DNA from: Salinicoccus luteus DSM 17002
GTDB taxonomy: Bacteria > Bacillota > Bacilli > Staphylococcales > Salinicoccaceae
Assembly (NCBI RefSeq): GCF_000712035.1
Contig: NZ_JONV01000012.1
Location: 1-45,787 of the forward strand
Length of the DNA: 45,787 nucleotides
Reading direction: 5' to 3'
The translations under genes and the position numbers were made by a program. Below, one piece after another: positions 33,212-41,563 of the stretch. Position 1 is the stretch's first letter. Every line of letters begins with the position of its first letter. Below the pieces are notes generated by a model. The model made no database searches. It had not been told where the DNA came from and worked only from the letters and a program-made list of their open reading frames with translations.

Positions 33212-34513
33212 ATGCGGATGGTAGATGTCATCGCCAAAAAGCGTGACGGGGGAGAATTATCGAAGGAAGAAATCGAACATTTCATTAACGGCTATACGGA
33301 TGGAGATATTCCGGACTATCAGGTGTCCAGTCTGCTCATGTCGATCTTCTTCAATGATATGACCCAGGAAGAGCGGGCAAACTTGACGATGGCCATGGTG
33401 AAATCGGGAGATGAGATTGACCTTTCAGCAATAGAAGGTGTGAAGGTCGACAAGCACTCGACGGGTGGTGTCGGAGACACGACGACGCTCGTACTTGCAC
33501 CACTCGTTGCAGCTCTGGACGTGCCTGTTGCGAAGATGAGCGGCCGCGGACTTGGCCACACGGGTGGAACAATCGACAAGCTGGAGGCGGTCGAAGGCTT
33601 CCATGTCGAAATCACCGAGCAGGAATTCACGGACATCGTCAACCGTGACAAGGTGGCAGTCATCGGGCAATCCGGCAATCTGACACCAGCGGACAAAAAG
33701 CTTTATGCACTTAGGGACGTTACAGCAACAGTCAACTCCATTCCGCTGATTGCAAGTTCCATCATGAGCAAGAAGATTGCCGCCGGTGCGGATGCCATTG
33801 TCCTCGACGTCAAAACAGGCGATGGGGCATTCATGAAGGACGAAGAGGATGCAGTCGAACTAGCACGTGCAATGGTTTCCATCGGAAATAATGTCGGACG
33901 CAATACGATGGCCATCATTTCAAGCATGTCGGAACCGCTCGGCTATGCCATCGGCAATGCGTTGGAAGTAAAAGAGGCCATCGATACGCTCAAGGGTGAA
34001 GGTCCGGAGGACCTCACTGCCCTCTGTCTTGAACTCGGAGCACAGATGGCGGTGCTCGGCGGTGCTGCAGAATCCCTCGATGAAGCAAAGGACAAACTGC
34101 GTGCAGTCATCGATAATGGCCAGGCACTCGAGAAATTCAAAGTGTTCCTTGCGAACCAGGGCGGTGACGCATCAGTCGTTGATGATGTCTCCAAATTGCC
34201 CCAGGCGAAATACCAGTTCGAGGTGAAGGCCGAGGACAGTGGTTTCGTTGAAGAAATTGCAGCCGAGGAAATCGGCATCGCTTCAGCCATGCTCGGTGCA
34301 GGACGTCAGACGAAAGAAGATGAAATCGATCTTGCGGTCGGTCTTGTACTGAAGAAGAAAGTCGGCGACCGTGTAGAGCAGGGCGATACGATTGCTGTCA
34401 TCCATAGCAACTCCGAAGACATAAGGGAAGTTGAACGGAAAATCACTGATAACTATAAGATTGGTGAGAAGGAAAATAAAATCGAACTGATCAAACAGGT
34501 CATTACAGAATAG
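33212..34513 (+). CDS. pdp: Pyrimidine-nucleoside phosphorylase
   Basis: A 433-residue homologue of B. subtilis Pdp that phosphorolyses uridine, deoxyuridine and thymidine. Diagnostic parts are [20 protein letters not shown] (phosphate site), [40 protein letters not shown] with [20 protein letters not shown], and a C-terminal swivelling domain (about 345-433). The ATG at 33212 gives the conserved start [10 protein letters not shown] and has a spaced AGGAAG site; the ATG at 33206 abuts it. It starts 17 bp after the glycosyltransferase with no terminator between. Confidence 0.96.
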   Translation: MRMVDVIAKKRDGGELSKEEIEHFINGYTDGDIPDYQVSSLLMSIFFNDMTQEERANLTMAMVKSGDEIDLSAIEGVKVDKHSTGGVGDTTTLVLAPLVAALDVPVAKMSGRGLGHTGGTIDKLEAVEGFHVEITEQEFTDIVNRDKVAVIGQSGNLTPADKKLYALRDVTATVNSIPLIASSIMSKKIAAGADAIVLDVKTGDGAFMKDEEDAVELARAMVSIGNNVGRNTMAIISSMSEPLGYAIGNALEVKEAIDTLKGEGPEDLTALCLELGAQMAVLGGAAESLDEAKDKLRAVIDNGQALEKFKVFLANQGGDASVVDDVSKLPQAKYQFEVKAEDSGFVEEIAAEEIGIASAMLGAGRQTKEDEIDLAVGLVLKKKVGDRVEQGDTIAVIHSNSEDIREVERKITDNYKIGEKENKIELIKQVITE

Positions 34514-34539
34514 AAAAAGGCTCCCTCGGGGGCTTTTTT
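34514..34539 (+). terminator. Terminator of the sqdB-pdp transcript
   Basis: GCTCC and GGGGC pair with one wobble, flanked by AAAAAG on the left and six T on the right. Confidence 0.8.
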
Positions 34540-34557
34540 CATGCATTTTCATTTATT

Positions 34558-34586
34558 TTTACAGTGTTACCGATTTGCATTATAAT
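34558..34586 (+). promoter_or_regulatory. Sigma-A-type promoter of the uridylyltransferase gene
   Basis: TTTACA, 17 bp, TATAAT, with a perfect -10 box, 27 bp before the start codon. Confidence 0.75.
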
Positions 34587-34613
34587 GAAAGAAAAGATTT
34601 GTGGAGGCCAAAG

Positions 34614-35759
34614 ATGATAACGAACTGGATACCTCAATATGAACTGATGGAGAAAAGCTATCAGGAGAAGCTTGACAGGCAATATCAGGCGCTTGACACC
34701 GATGAGATCAAAGCGGTTTATGAAGATGTATACTTGAACCCGAAGAGTGTAGATATGGAGTCCATCAAAGAAGTGCCCTATGTGACTCCCGATGAACTGG
34801 AAGGGGATATGCTTGATGATGTTGCATATCAGGCTATGGCCGAGGGGCAGGTGGCTGTCCTTCTGATGGCAGGCGGCCAGGGCACGCGTCTCGAGCATCA
34901 GGGGCCAAAGGGGACATTTTCCTTTGAGGGACGTTCGCTTTTCGAACTCCAGGCGGCCCAGCTGAAGGCGTTTGAAGAAAAGGTGAAGACGCCGCTGCAG
35001 TGGTATATCATGACGAGTGATGTCAACCATCAGGAGACGCTCGAATTTTTCGAGGCGCACCATCACTTTGGGCTGGAGCCCGGAAATATTCATTTTTTCA
35101 AGCAGGAGCACTTCCCGGCCCTGTCGAAAGAAGGGGAATTGCTGATCAGCGAAAGCAAGGACATCATGCTGACACCGAATGGCAATGGCGGAATATTTGG
35201 TGCACTGAAGCACAGCGGCATGCTGGAAGATATGAAATCCAGAGGCATCAGGCACGTGTTCATGAACAATGTCGATAATGTCGTAGTGAAAGTGGCCGAC
35301 CCGCTGCTTATGGGTCTTCATATTCAAAATGGCAACGAAGTGACCTCGAAATCGATTGCACCAAAATCCGGGGAGAGTGTGGGGCGGCTGTGTCTCGTAA
35401 ACGGTGAGAAAAGTGTGGTTGAATATACCGAACTTCCTGAAGGGCAGGGAGATGCTTTTAAAAATGGAAATATCGGCATCCATGTGTTCAGCATTGACTT
35501 CCTCGAGAAGGCGGCAGATGTCAAGATGCCTTATCATCTGGCCTTGAAGAAGCTGGAACATATGAACCGGACACTACAGGTCGTCAAAGAGGAAGCACTC
35601 AAGTTCGAAAAGTTCTATTTTGACGTTTTCCGATATGCAAAGACGCATATGACACTTCAGGTGGATCGCAAGGGGGAGTTCTCTCCACTTAAGAACAAGG
35701 TGGGTAAGGATAGTATCGAGACTGCCTACAAAGATCTTATGGATGAAGGCCTGATATGA
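34614..35759 (+). CDS. UDPGP-type uridylyltransferase
   Basis: A 381-residue nucleotidyltransferase of the eukaryote-like UDP-sugar pyrophosphorylase family, equivalent to the staphylococcal protein annotated as probable uridylyltransferase (SA1974 type). The nucleotide loop is LLMAGGQGTRLEHQGPKG (about 85-102); MTPNGNGGIFGAL-like residues (LTPNGNGGIFGALKHSG) bind the base, and HVFMNNVDNVVVKVADP holds the metal-binding Asp. It would activate a hexose-1-phosphate with UTP; glucose-1-P or GlcNAc-1-P are the candidates. It overlaps the next gene by 4 bp. Its product could feed SqdB, but that is inference. Confidence 0.87.
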   Translation: MITNWIPQYELMEKSYQEKLDRQYQALDTDEIKAVYEDVYLNPKSVDMESIKEVPYVTPDELEGDMLDDVAYQAMAEGQVAVLLMAGGQGTRLEHQGPKGTFSFEGRSLFELQAAQLKAFEEKVKTPLQWYIMTSDVNHQETLEFFEAHHHFGLEPGNIHFFKQEHFPALSKEGELLISESKDIMLTPNGNGGIFGALKHSGMLEDMKSRGIRHVFMNNVDNVVVKVADPLLMGLHIQNGNEVTSKSIAPKSGESVGRLCLVNGEKSVVEYTELPEGQGDAFKNGNIGIHVFSIDFLEKAADVKMPYHLALKKLEHMNRTLQVVKEEALKFEKFYFDVFRYAKTHMTLQVDRKGEFSPLKNKVGKDSIETAYKDLMDEGLI

Positions 35760-36478
35760 TGTTCATCCGCCAGAACGAACCTCCCAAAAATCTATACTGG
35801 AAGAAGCAGGGGATGGGCGAGAAGCTCGGAGATTCGCTGAAACACATTGTCCCCCTGTCCTTTGGGGAAGAAGTGGGGAACAGTGTAAGCCATGGCGTAG
35901 CAGCACTCATATTCATCGGACTGCTGCCGTTCACCTCTGTCTACATGTATGTGCAGGGAGGCACCATGCATGCGGTGGGCGGTTCGGTATACGTCATCAG
36001 CATATTGCTCATGTTTCTCACATCAACGCTCTATCATTCGATGGCGCATAATACCCAGCATAAGTACATTATGCGCCTGTTGGATCACAGCCTGATCTAT
36101 GTGGCAATTGCGGGGACATACACGCCTGTCGCTCTTTCGGTCATCGGTGGCACCTGGGGGATGGTCACGCTCATCATCCAGTGGGCAGCGGCTGTTTTCG
36201 GCATCCTGTACAAAGTGCTCAGTCCGAAGGTCAATAACAAAGTGAGCCTCGGTTTCTATCTGGTCATGGGATGGATGGCGGTCATCTTCTTTCCGCATAT
36301 ATTCAATAATACCAACTGGATGTTTCTGCTCATGCTCGTGCTTGGTGGGGTGAGCTATACAGTCGGCGCATGGTTCTATGCACAGAAGACACGGAAATAT
36401 TTTCATATGATATGGCACTTCTTCATCATTGTGGCAAGCTTCCTGCACTACGTGGGGATAGTATTCTACATTCACTGA
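35756..36478 (+). CDS. trhA: Hemolysin III/PAQR-family membrane protein (TrhA-like)
   Basis: A 240-residue protein with seven predicted helices. PAQR family residues are visible: EEVGNSVSHGVAALIF (Ser and His), STLYHSMAHNTQHKYIMRLL with DHSLIYVAIAGTYTP, and KYFHMIWHFFIIVASFLHY. B. subtilis TrhA (YplQ) belongs here and influences membrane energetics and fluidity; the older haemolysin name is not evidence of toxicity. It overlaps the uridylyltransferase gene by the ATGA junction and so is translationally coupled. Confidence 0.9.
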   Translation: MMFIRQNEPPKNLYWKKQGMGEKLGDSLKHIVPLSFGEEVGNSVSHGVAALIFIGLLPFTSVYMYVQGGTMHAVGGSVYVISILLMFLTSTLYHSMAHNTQHKYIMRLLDHSLIYVAIAGTYTPVALSVIGGTWGMVTLIIQWAAAVFGILYKVLSPKVNNKVSLGFYLVMGWMAVIFFPHIFNNTNWMFLLMLVLGGVSYTVGAWFYAQKTRKYFHMIWHFFIIVASFLHYVGIVFYIH

Positions 36479-36495
36479 TGAATAGATATTCGCTT

Positions 36496-36523
36496 TTGAT
36501 TTTTTTATTCAGTTTGTTATGAT
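36496..36523 (+). promoter_or_regulatory. Promoter of proC
   Basis: TTGATT, 16 bp, TATGAT. The -10 covers an in-frame upstream ATG (36519), arguing against a start there. Confidence 0.55.
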
Positions 36524-36560
36524 AGGTACTGTTGTTAAAATCAAAATTGGAGTTGATTCG

Positions 36561-37367
36561 ATGAAAATTGTCTTTTACGGTGCGGGTAACATGGCGAGTG
36601 CCATATTCATTGGCATGATAGAGAATAACGTTGTGAAACCGGATCAAATCTATCTGACCAGCCGAAGCCAGCAGGAAAAGATCATGTTCTTCAAGGAGAA
36701 TCTTGGGGTCAATGTTTCATATGACGATGCAGAACTGCTGGACGGTGCAGATTATGCCATTCTGGCCAGCAAGCCGCAGAGTTTTCCGGATGTTGCCAAA
36801 AGAATCCGTCCGCATCTTGAGGAAAAGACAAAAATCGTATCTGTAATGGCGGGTACACAGATCAAGACAATCCGGCGGGAGCTGAAGACGGAGAATCCGA
36901 TTGCGAGACTTATGCCGAACACAAACGCGATGGTCCAGCACTCGGTGAGCGGAATCACCTATTCGGAAAACTTCCCGGACAAGGACGAACTGGTTGAACT
37001 CATGGAAAGCTTTGGTACGACTGTGGTCGTGGAAGAAGGCGTCATGCATAATATTACCGCAGCTACCGGTTCCGGTTCGGCCTTCCTGTACTATATATAT
37101 GAAAAATATGCAGAAAGCCTGATGGAACTCGGGTTCGATGAGGAAGAGGCGCTGTTCCTGACACGGAACCTTGTGATTGGAGCCGGAAAAATGGTGGAGG
37201 ACTCCGAACTGCCATTCAGTCAACTCAGAAAAAACATCACTTCCAAGCATGGTACAACAGAGGCGGGATTGAATGCCCTGGATGGAGAAGGAATTAAAGA
37301 AATACTCACTGCAACATTGAATGCTGCAGCGAGCCGCAGTGAAGAATTGAGTCAGGATGACGAATAG
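36561..37367 (+). CDS. proC: Pyrroline-5-carboxylate reductase
   Basis: A 268-residue NAD(P)H-dependent enzyme for the last step of proline synthesis. The Rossmann loop is VFYGAGNMASAIFIGM; PIARLMPNTNAMVQHSVSG and the C-terminal GKMVEDSELPFSQLRKNITS with HGTTEAGLNALDGEG are diagnostic. Proline also serves as an osmolyte, which fits the salt-adapted character of the genome. The start at 36561 follows TTGGAG at 9 bp. The gene has its own promoter and terminator. Confidence 0.94.
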   Translation: MKIVFYGAGNMASAIFIGMIENNVVKPDQIYLTSRSQQEKIMFFKENLGVNVSYDDAELLDGADYAILASKPQSFPDVAKRIRPHLEEKTKIVSVMAGTQIKTIRRELKTENPIARLMPNTNAMVQHSVSGITYSENFPDKDELVELMESFGTTVVVEEGVMHNITAATGSGSAFLYYIYEKYAESLMELGFDEEEALFLTRNLVIGAGKMVEDSELPFSQLRKNITSKHGTTEAGLNALDGEGIKEILTATLNAAASRSEELSQDDE

Positions 37368-37395
37368 CATCAGAGCATAAATGTGTAGAATGGGG

Positions 37396-37430
37396 AATGC
37401 TTCATATAAACTGTATATGAAGCATTTTTT
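37396..37430 (+). terminator. Terminator of proC
   Basis: AATGCTTCATATA (37396-37408) pairs exactly with TATATGAAGCATT (37414-37426) around AACTG, followed by T. Confidence 0.93.
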
Positions 37431-37445
37431 GTGAGGAGGAGCAAA

Positions 37446-38999
37446 GTGAAGACACTGTATTATAACGGCATAATCCATACGATGAAGGCGCCTGGGGACA
37501 CTGTGGAGGCGGTTCTTGAGGAGGACGGCATAATTCTGCAGACAGGCGCATCAGCACTGGACAGCATGGCTGATGAAAAGGTGGACCTCCGTGGGAGGAC
37601 AATGCTTCCCGGCCTCGCAGACACCCACCAGCATCTGATCATGCTGGGGAAGATGCTGAAATCCCTCGCGCTTCACGAGGTGCAGGATATAGAGGAAATG
37701 AAGCAACAGATCAATGATTTCGAATCCACACACGAGTGGAACCTGATACTTGGCTACGATGAAAACAACTTCCCGGACCAATACCGGATGTCCCATGATG
37801 AACTGGATGCACTGACTGACCGGCCGACACTGGTCACCCGGGTGTGCCAGCATGCCGGCCTGGTCAATACACGTGGATTGGAAGTACTGGGTCTTGATGG
37901 TTCGACAGAGGATCCCGAAGGGGGGTACTACGAACGCGATGAAGATGGAAACCTGACGGGCTGGGCGTATGACAAGGCATTCGAAGCGCTCAGGGCGGCG
38001 ACGGTCGATGATGATGTGGAATCGCTGAGTGGGGATATCGAGGTGGCAGTGGATCATCTGTATACTTACGGCATCACAAATGTGCATACGGAGGACATGT
38101 CCTATTATGGTCCCTACGAGTTGCCGCTTGAAGCCTATATGAAGACGCTCGGGCCGGATAGGAAGAAGTTCAGGGTCAATCTGCTCAGGCATGAAGCCGT
38201 CTATGATGAAATGGTCCGGGACGAACCCGCCTTTCTCGAGGGTTGGGTCGAAAAAGACGCAATGAAGCTGTTCATGGATGGTGCCTTTGGGGGCAAGACT
38301 GCTCTGGTCAAAGCACCATATGAAGGGACGGAGGACCATGGCATCCAGATTCATTCGGTCGAAGCCCTCGAATCATTGGTCAGGAAAGCGCGGGCCAATG
38401 GGGATGCGATTGCCGTCCATGTCATCGGTGACAAGGCGTGCGAACTGGTGGTGGATGCGATAGAGAAGTATCCTGTTCCGGAAGGAAAGCACGACCGGCT
38501 GATCCACTGCAGTCTCCTGGACGCCTCACTGATCGAGAGGATGTCCAGACTGGCCGTCATCTGTGATGTCCAGCCCACATTCCTGACATCCGACATGCCA
38601 TGGGTAGAATCCTATCTTGGACAGAAGCGGATGGAATACCTCTATGCCTTCAAGACGATGCAGGCGCACGGTCTCCTGCTGGGTGGATCATCGGATGCTC
38701 CGATAGAGGCGGTCAATCCGCTGCTCGGCATCCACACCCTGGTCACACGCAGGGGAGAGGCGGGTGTGTATAATGAGGATGAGCGCATCAGCAGGCATGA
38801 TGCTTTCCGTATGTACACATACAATGCTGCGGCAATCATCAACAGGGAAGACCGGGCAGGGCTCATTGCTCCCGGCTATTATGCCGACTTTGCGATCTTC
38901 GACAGGGATGTCATGACTGTCGAAGCAGATGAACTGCTCGAAGCAAAAGTGGAAAGGACAATCATCGACGGCACAACCGTCTACGATTCACATAATTAG
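37446..38999 (+). CDS. Amidohydrolase, YtcJ-like
   Basis: A 517-residue metal-dependent hydrolase with the composite amidohydrolase domain. The first metal motif is PGLADTHQHL (about 58), later ligands include HVIGDKACELV and IHCSLLD, and the final Asp is in LGGSSDAPIEAVNPL. The C-terminus PGYYADFAIFDRDV is typical. Substrates of YtcJ proteins are mostly unknown; they cleave amide or cyclic amide bonds. GTG at 37446 is chosen as it lies 6 bp after AGGAGG. It is followed 13 bp later by the opine-dehydrogenase-like gene, suggesting a joint pathway. Confidence 0.87.
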   Translation: MKTLYYNGIIHTMKAPGDTVEAVLEEDGIILQTGASALDSMADEKVDLRGRTMLPGLADTHQHLIMLGKMLKSLALHEVQDIEEMKQQINDFESTHEWNLILGYDENNFPDQYRMSHDELDALTDRPTLVTRVCQHAGLVNTRGLEVLGLDGSTEDPEGGYYERDEDGNLTGWAYDKAFEALRAATVDDDVESLSGDIEVAVDHLYTYGITNVHTEDMSYYGPYELPLEAYMKTLGPDRKKFRVNLLRHEAVYDEMVRDEPAFLEGWVEKDAMKLFMDGAFGGKTALVKAPYEGTEDHGIQIHSVEALESLVRKARANGDAIAVHVIGDKACELVVDAIEKYPVPEGKHDRLIHCSLLDASLIERMSRLAVICDVQPTFLTSDMPWVESYLGQKRMEYLYAFKTMQAHGLLLGGSSDAPIEAVNPLLGIHTLVTRRGEAGVYNEDERISRHDAFRMYTYNAAAIINREDRAGLIAPGYYADFAIFDRDVMTVEADELLEAKVERTIIDGTTVYDSHN

Positions 39000-39012
39000 A
39001 AGGAGGGGTTTG

Positions 39013-40110
39013 ATGGGTTTGAAAATTAGCATTTTTGGCGCAGGCCATGGTGGTATCACCGCCGCTGCAGATATGACTGAAAGAGGGCACACGGTCACTC
39101 TATACCAATCTCCGCAGTCCAAGAGGGATTTGAGCAGGATTGAAGAGACGGGTGAAATCAATTTCAACGGTTCCCCGGTCAAAATTCATAAGTTTACGAG
39201 GGAAGTCGCTGAAGCGGTGCATGACCAGGATGTGCTTATGCTTGCCATACCATCGACGGCCATTGAACCCGTTGCAGAAAATATTGCGCCATACCTTGAA
39301 GACGGGCAGTATATTTTGATCAACAGCGCAAGTGCAATGTGCAGTATCCGCTTCAAACGTGTACTGCACAATATGAAGGCGGATGTGGATGTCAAAGTGG
39401 GGGAGACAATGTCCCTTACGTATGCTTCACGTTATTTCCCAGAAAAGAACGAAGCACAACTCATTGCCTACAACAAACACAATTTGTTTGCAGCCTACCC
39501 TTCCCGACATACAGAAGAGATGCTCGAAGTGTTCAACCGGATGTATGATCACCTTAAACCAGCGGAAAATATCCTTGAGACGACACTCAACAACGGCAAT
39601 CCGGAAAGCCATCCGGGACCATCCATATTGAATGCAGGGCGAATTGATTATGCCGGAGACGAATTCTATCTATATAAGGAAGGCATCACGGAGCATACAG
39701 TGAATGTCATCCACCGCATCGACGAGGAACGGCAGGCGATATGCAGGGCGTTGGGCTTTGAGGCCCTTTCGAAATCCGAGAGGAGTGTAAGGAGCGGCTA
39801 TTTCGAAGATGGAATGAGCCTGCTCGAGCAGTACAACAGCTCCAAAGTGCTGCAGGATATTGTCGGACCGACGAATCTGGAGAACCGTTATGTAACTGAA
39901 GATGTATCCAACGGTCTGGTGCTATGGGCCAGTATAGCGGATATGGTAGAAGTTGAAACACCTGTGATGGATGCTGTCATCACATTGACGGGTGTGCTGC
40001 TTGGTCGTGACTACTTCAAGCAGGGCGTTACACTGGGCAAGCTGGGCATAGAAAAAACGGATGCTGAACAGCTGAACCAACTCATGAAATACAATCATAC
40101 ACGGGATTAG
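39013..40110 (+). CDS. NAD/NADP octopine/nopaline (opine) dehydrogenase-family protein
   Basis: A 365-residue two-domain dehydrogenase. The N-terminal Rossmann domain starts ISIFGAGHGGITAAADMTER and has DQDVLMLAIPSTAIEPVAEN; the C-terminal all-helical domain shows HPGPSILNAGRIDYAGDE, where the His is the likely catalytic residue of opine dehydrogenases. Such enzymes reductively join an amino acid and a 2-oxo acid, or reverse this. Relatives include octopine dehydrogenase and, more distantly, the metallophore enzyme CntM, but no cntK/cntL genes are present. The ATG at 39013 follows AGGAGGGG. Confidence 0.85.
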   Translation: MGLKISIFGAGHGGITAAADMTERGHTVTLYQSPQSKRDLSRIEETGEINFNGSPVKIHKFTREVAEAVHDQDVLMLAIPSTAIEPVAENIAPYLEDGQYILINSASAMCSIRFKRVLHNMKADVDVKVGETMSLTYASRYFPEKNEAQLIAYNKHNLFAAYPSRHTEEMLEVFNRMYDHLKPAENILETTLNNGNPESHPGPSILNAGRIDYAGDEFYLYKEGITEHTVNVIHRIDEERQAICRALGFEALSKSERSVRSGYFEDGMSLLEQYNSSKVLQDIVGPTNLENRYVTEDVSNGLVLWASIADMVEVETPVMDAVITLTGVLLGRDYFKQGVTLGKLGIEKTDAEQLNQLMKYNHTRD

Positions 40111-40112
40111 CA

Positions 40113-40144
40113 AAAAACCCTCTGACAGATGTCAGAGGGTTTTT
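40113..40144. terminator. Bidirectional terminator between opine dehydrogenase and AGCS genes
   Basis: AAAAACCCTCTGACA (40113-40127) pairs exactly with TGTCAGAGGGTTTTT (40130-40144), almost without a loop (GA), with A and T tracts on the two sides. Confidence 0.93.
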
Positions 40145-40146
40145 CA

Positions 40147-41532
40147 TTAGGAATTCTCTTCCCGTATATCCTTTTGGTAATAATCATCAGACTTGAAGAA
40201 CTCGCGCTTCAATTCAATAATTTTCGGTGACAACAATATGACCGCTATTATATTTGGAAGTATGACAAAGAACAGGGTCAAGTCCAGGAATGCCCAGAGT
40301 ACTGTGGCACCGCCTATTGCACCGATGACGATGGATACAACATAGACAGCTTTCATCACCGTGCCTGCCCAGAGTCCGAAAAGATACTCCGCCTGTCTGG
40401 CGCCATAGAAGACGACTACTGTAATTGTGGAGAAGACGAAGATGACAAGTGCGAGGGAGACGACTGAGTTGCCGATCGGCCCGAATGTTTCCCCGAATGC
40501 TCTAGCTGTAAGTGCTTCCCTGACACTGTCCTCGTGTGCGTCGCTATCCTGCCATACTCCTGTCATGATGACGACGAGGGCTGTAATCGTACAGATGATC
40601 AGAGTATCTACAATAATCTGGATGACAGCCCAGAAAGCCTGGCGGATCGGGTGGTCGGTTTTGGCTGCCGCGTGGGCAATCGGAGAGGTACCCAAGCCGG
40701 CTTCATTGCTGTAGATGCCACGGGCAAAGCCCCAGCGTATCGTCTCTGCAAGTACAGCTCCGGCCCCACCACCGAGTGCGGCCGTCGGATTGAATGCTTC
40801 AGTAAAGATGAGTGCAAAGGCATCGGGCACTGCAGTGATGTTCATGAAGATGATGATCATGCCTGCGATGATGTAGAAGCCGGCCATGAAAGGAACGAGG
40901 TAGGAAGTGACTTTCCCGATACGCTTGACGCCCCCAAATACGACAATGCCTACTGTAACTGCAATGATAATGCCGGTAATCAGTGGACTGAAATCAAAAG
41001 ACTCCTCTATAGTGCTGGCAACTGAATTACTTTGCACCATGATGCTCGGAACAAGTTCTATAAGCAGGAAGGTCGCGTACCAGGCGGCAAGGATTTTCCC
41101 AACCATCGGCCATTTGATTCCATTCTTCATATAGTATGTAGGGCCGCCTACATATTCCCCTGCTGCGTTCTGCTCCCTGTAATGCACACCCAGTGCAGTT
41201 TCACCGAATTTCAGGGCCATCCCGAATACAGCGATGACCCACATCCAGAAGACAGCCCCGGGGCCGCCGAGCATGATGGCCACAGGGACCCCGACGATGT
41301 TGGCCGCCCCGATTGTGGAGGACAGGGCGGTGGTCAAAGTCTGGAAAGGTGTGATGGTTCCCTTGCCCTTCGTCTTTTTCCCCACCCTTCCTATAGTCTG
41401 TTTGAAGATATACAGGGGATAGACGAACTGGAAGAACTTCAGTCTGAAAGTGAGGTATACACTCGTAAAGAACAGCATGATAATGATGGGGTAGCCCCAT
41501 AAAAAGGTCGATATTGCTGTAATGATCTCCAT
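40147..41532 (-). CDS. Alanine/glycine:cation symporter (AGCS family)
   Basis: A 461-residue membrane protein with about 11 helices. AGCS marks are TPFQTLTTALSSTIGAANIV near residue 60, GGPGAVFWMWVIAVFGMALK near 90, GGPTYYMKNG and the signature RGIYSNEAGLGTSPIAHAAA near 280. It would import alanine or glycine with Na+. It lies 31 bp downstream of the alpha-amylase gene on the same strand, with its own GAGGAGAG ribosome site, so the two may share a transcript. Confidence 0.94.
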   Translation of the reverse strand: MEIITAISTFLWGYPIIIMLFFTSVYLTFRLKFFQFVYPLYIFKQTIGRVGKKTKGKGTITPFQTLTTALSSTIGAANIVGVPVAIMLGGPGAVFWMWVIAVFGMALKFGETALGVHYREQNAAGEYVGGPTYYMKNGIKWPMVGKILAAWYATFLLIELVPSIMVQSNSVASTIEESFDFSPLITGIIIAVTVGIVVFGGVKRIGKVTSYLVPFMAGFYIIAGMIIIFMNITAVPDAFALIFTEAFNPTAALGGGAGAVLAETIRWGFARGIYSNEAGLGTSPIAHAAAKTDHPIRQAFWAVIQIIVDTLIICTITALVVIMTGVWQDSDAHEDSVREALTARAFGETFGPIGNSVVSLALVIFVFSTITVVVFYGARQAEYLFGLWAGTVMKAVYVVSIVIGAIGGATVLWAFLDLTLFFVILPNIIAVILLSPKIIELKREFFKSDDYYQKDIREENS

Positions 41533-41563
41533 ATGCTCTCTCCTCTAAACCAAGATTTTAAAT

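Noticed and set aside
34539-35561. A 340-codon minus-strand frame
   Set aside because: It mirrors the uridylyltransferase gene and extends through its promoter; it is a shadow.
39013-40110. Staphylopine dehydrogenase (cntM)
   Set aside because: The typical partners cntK, cntL and the Cnt transporter are absent, and the neighbour is an amidohydrolase.
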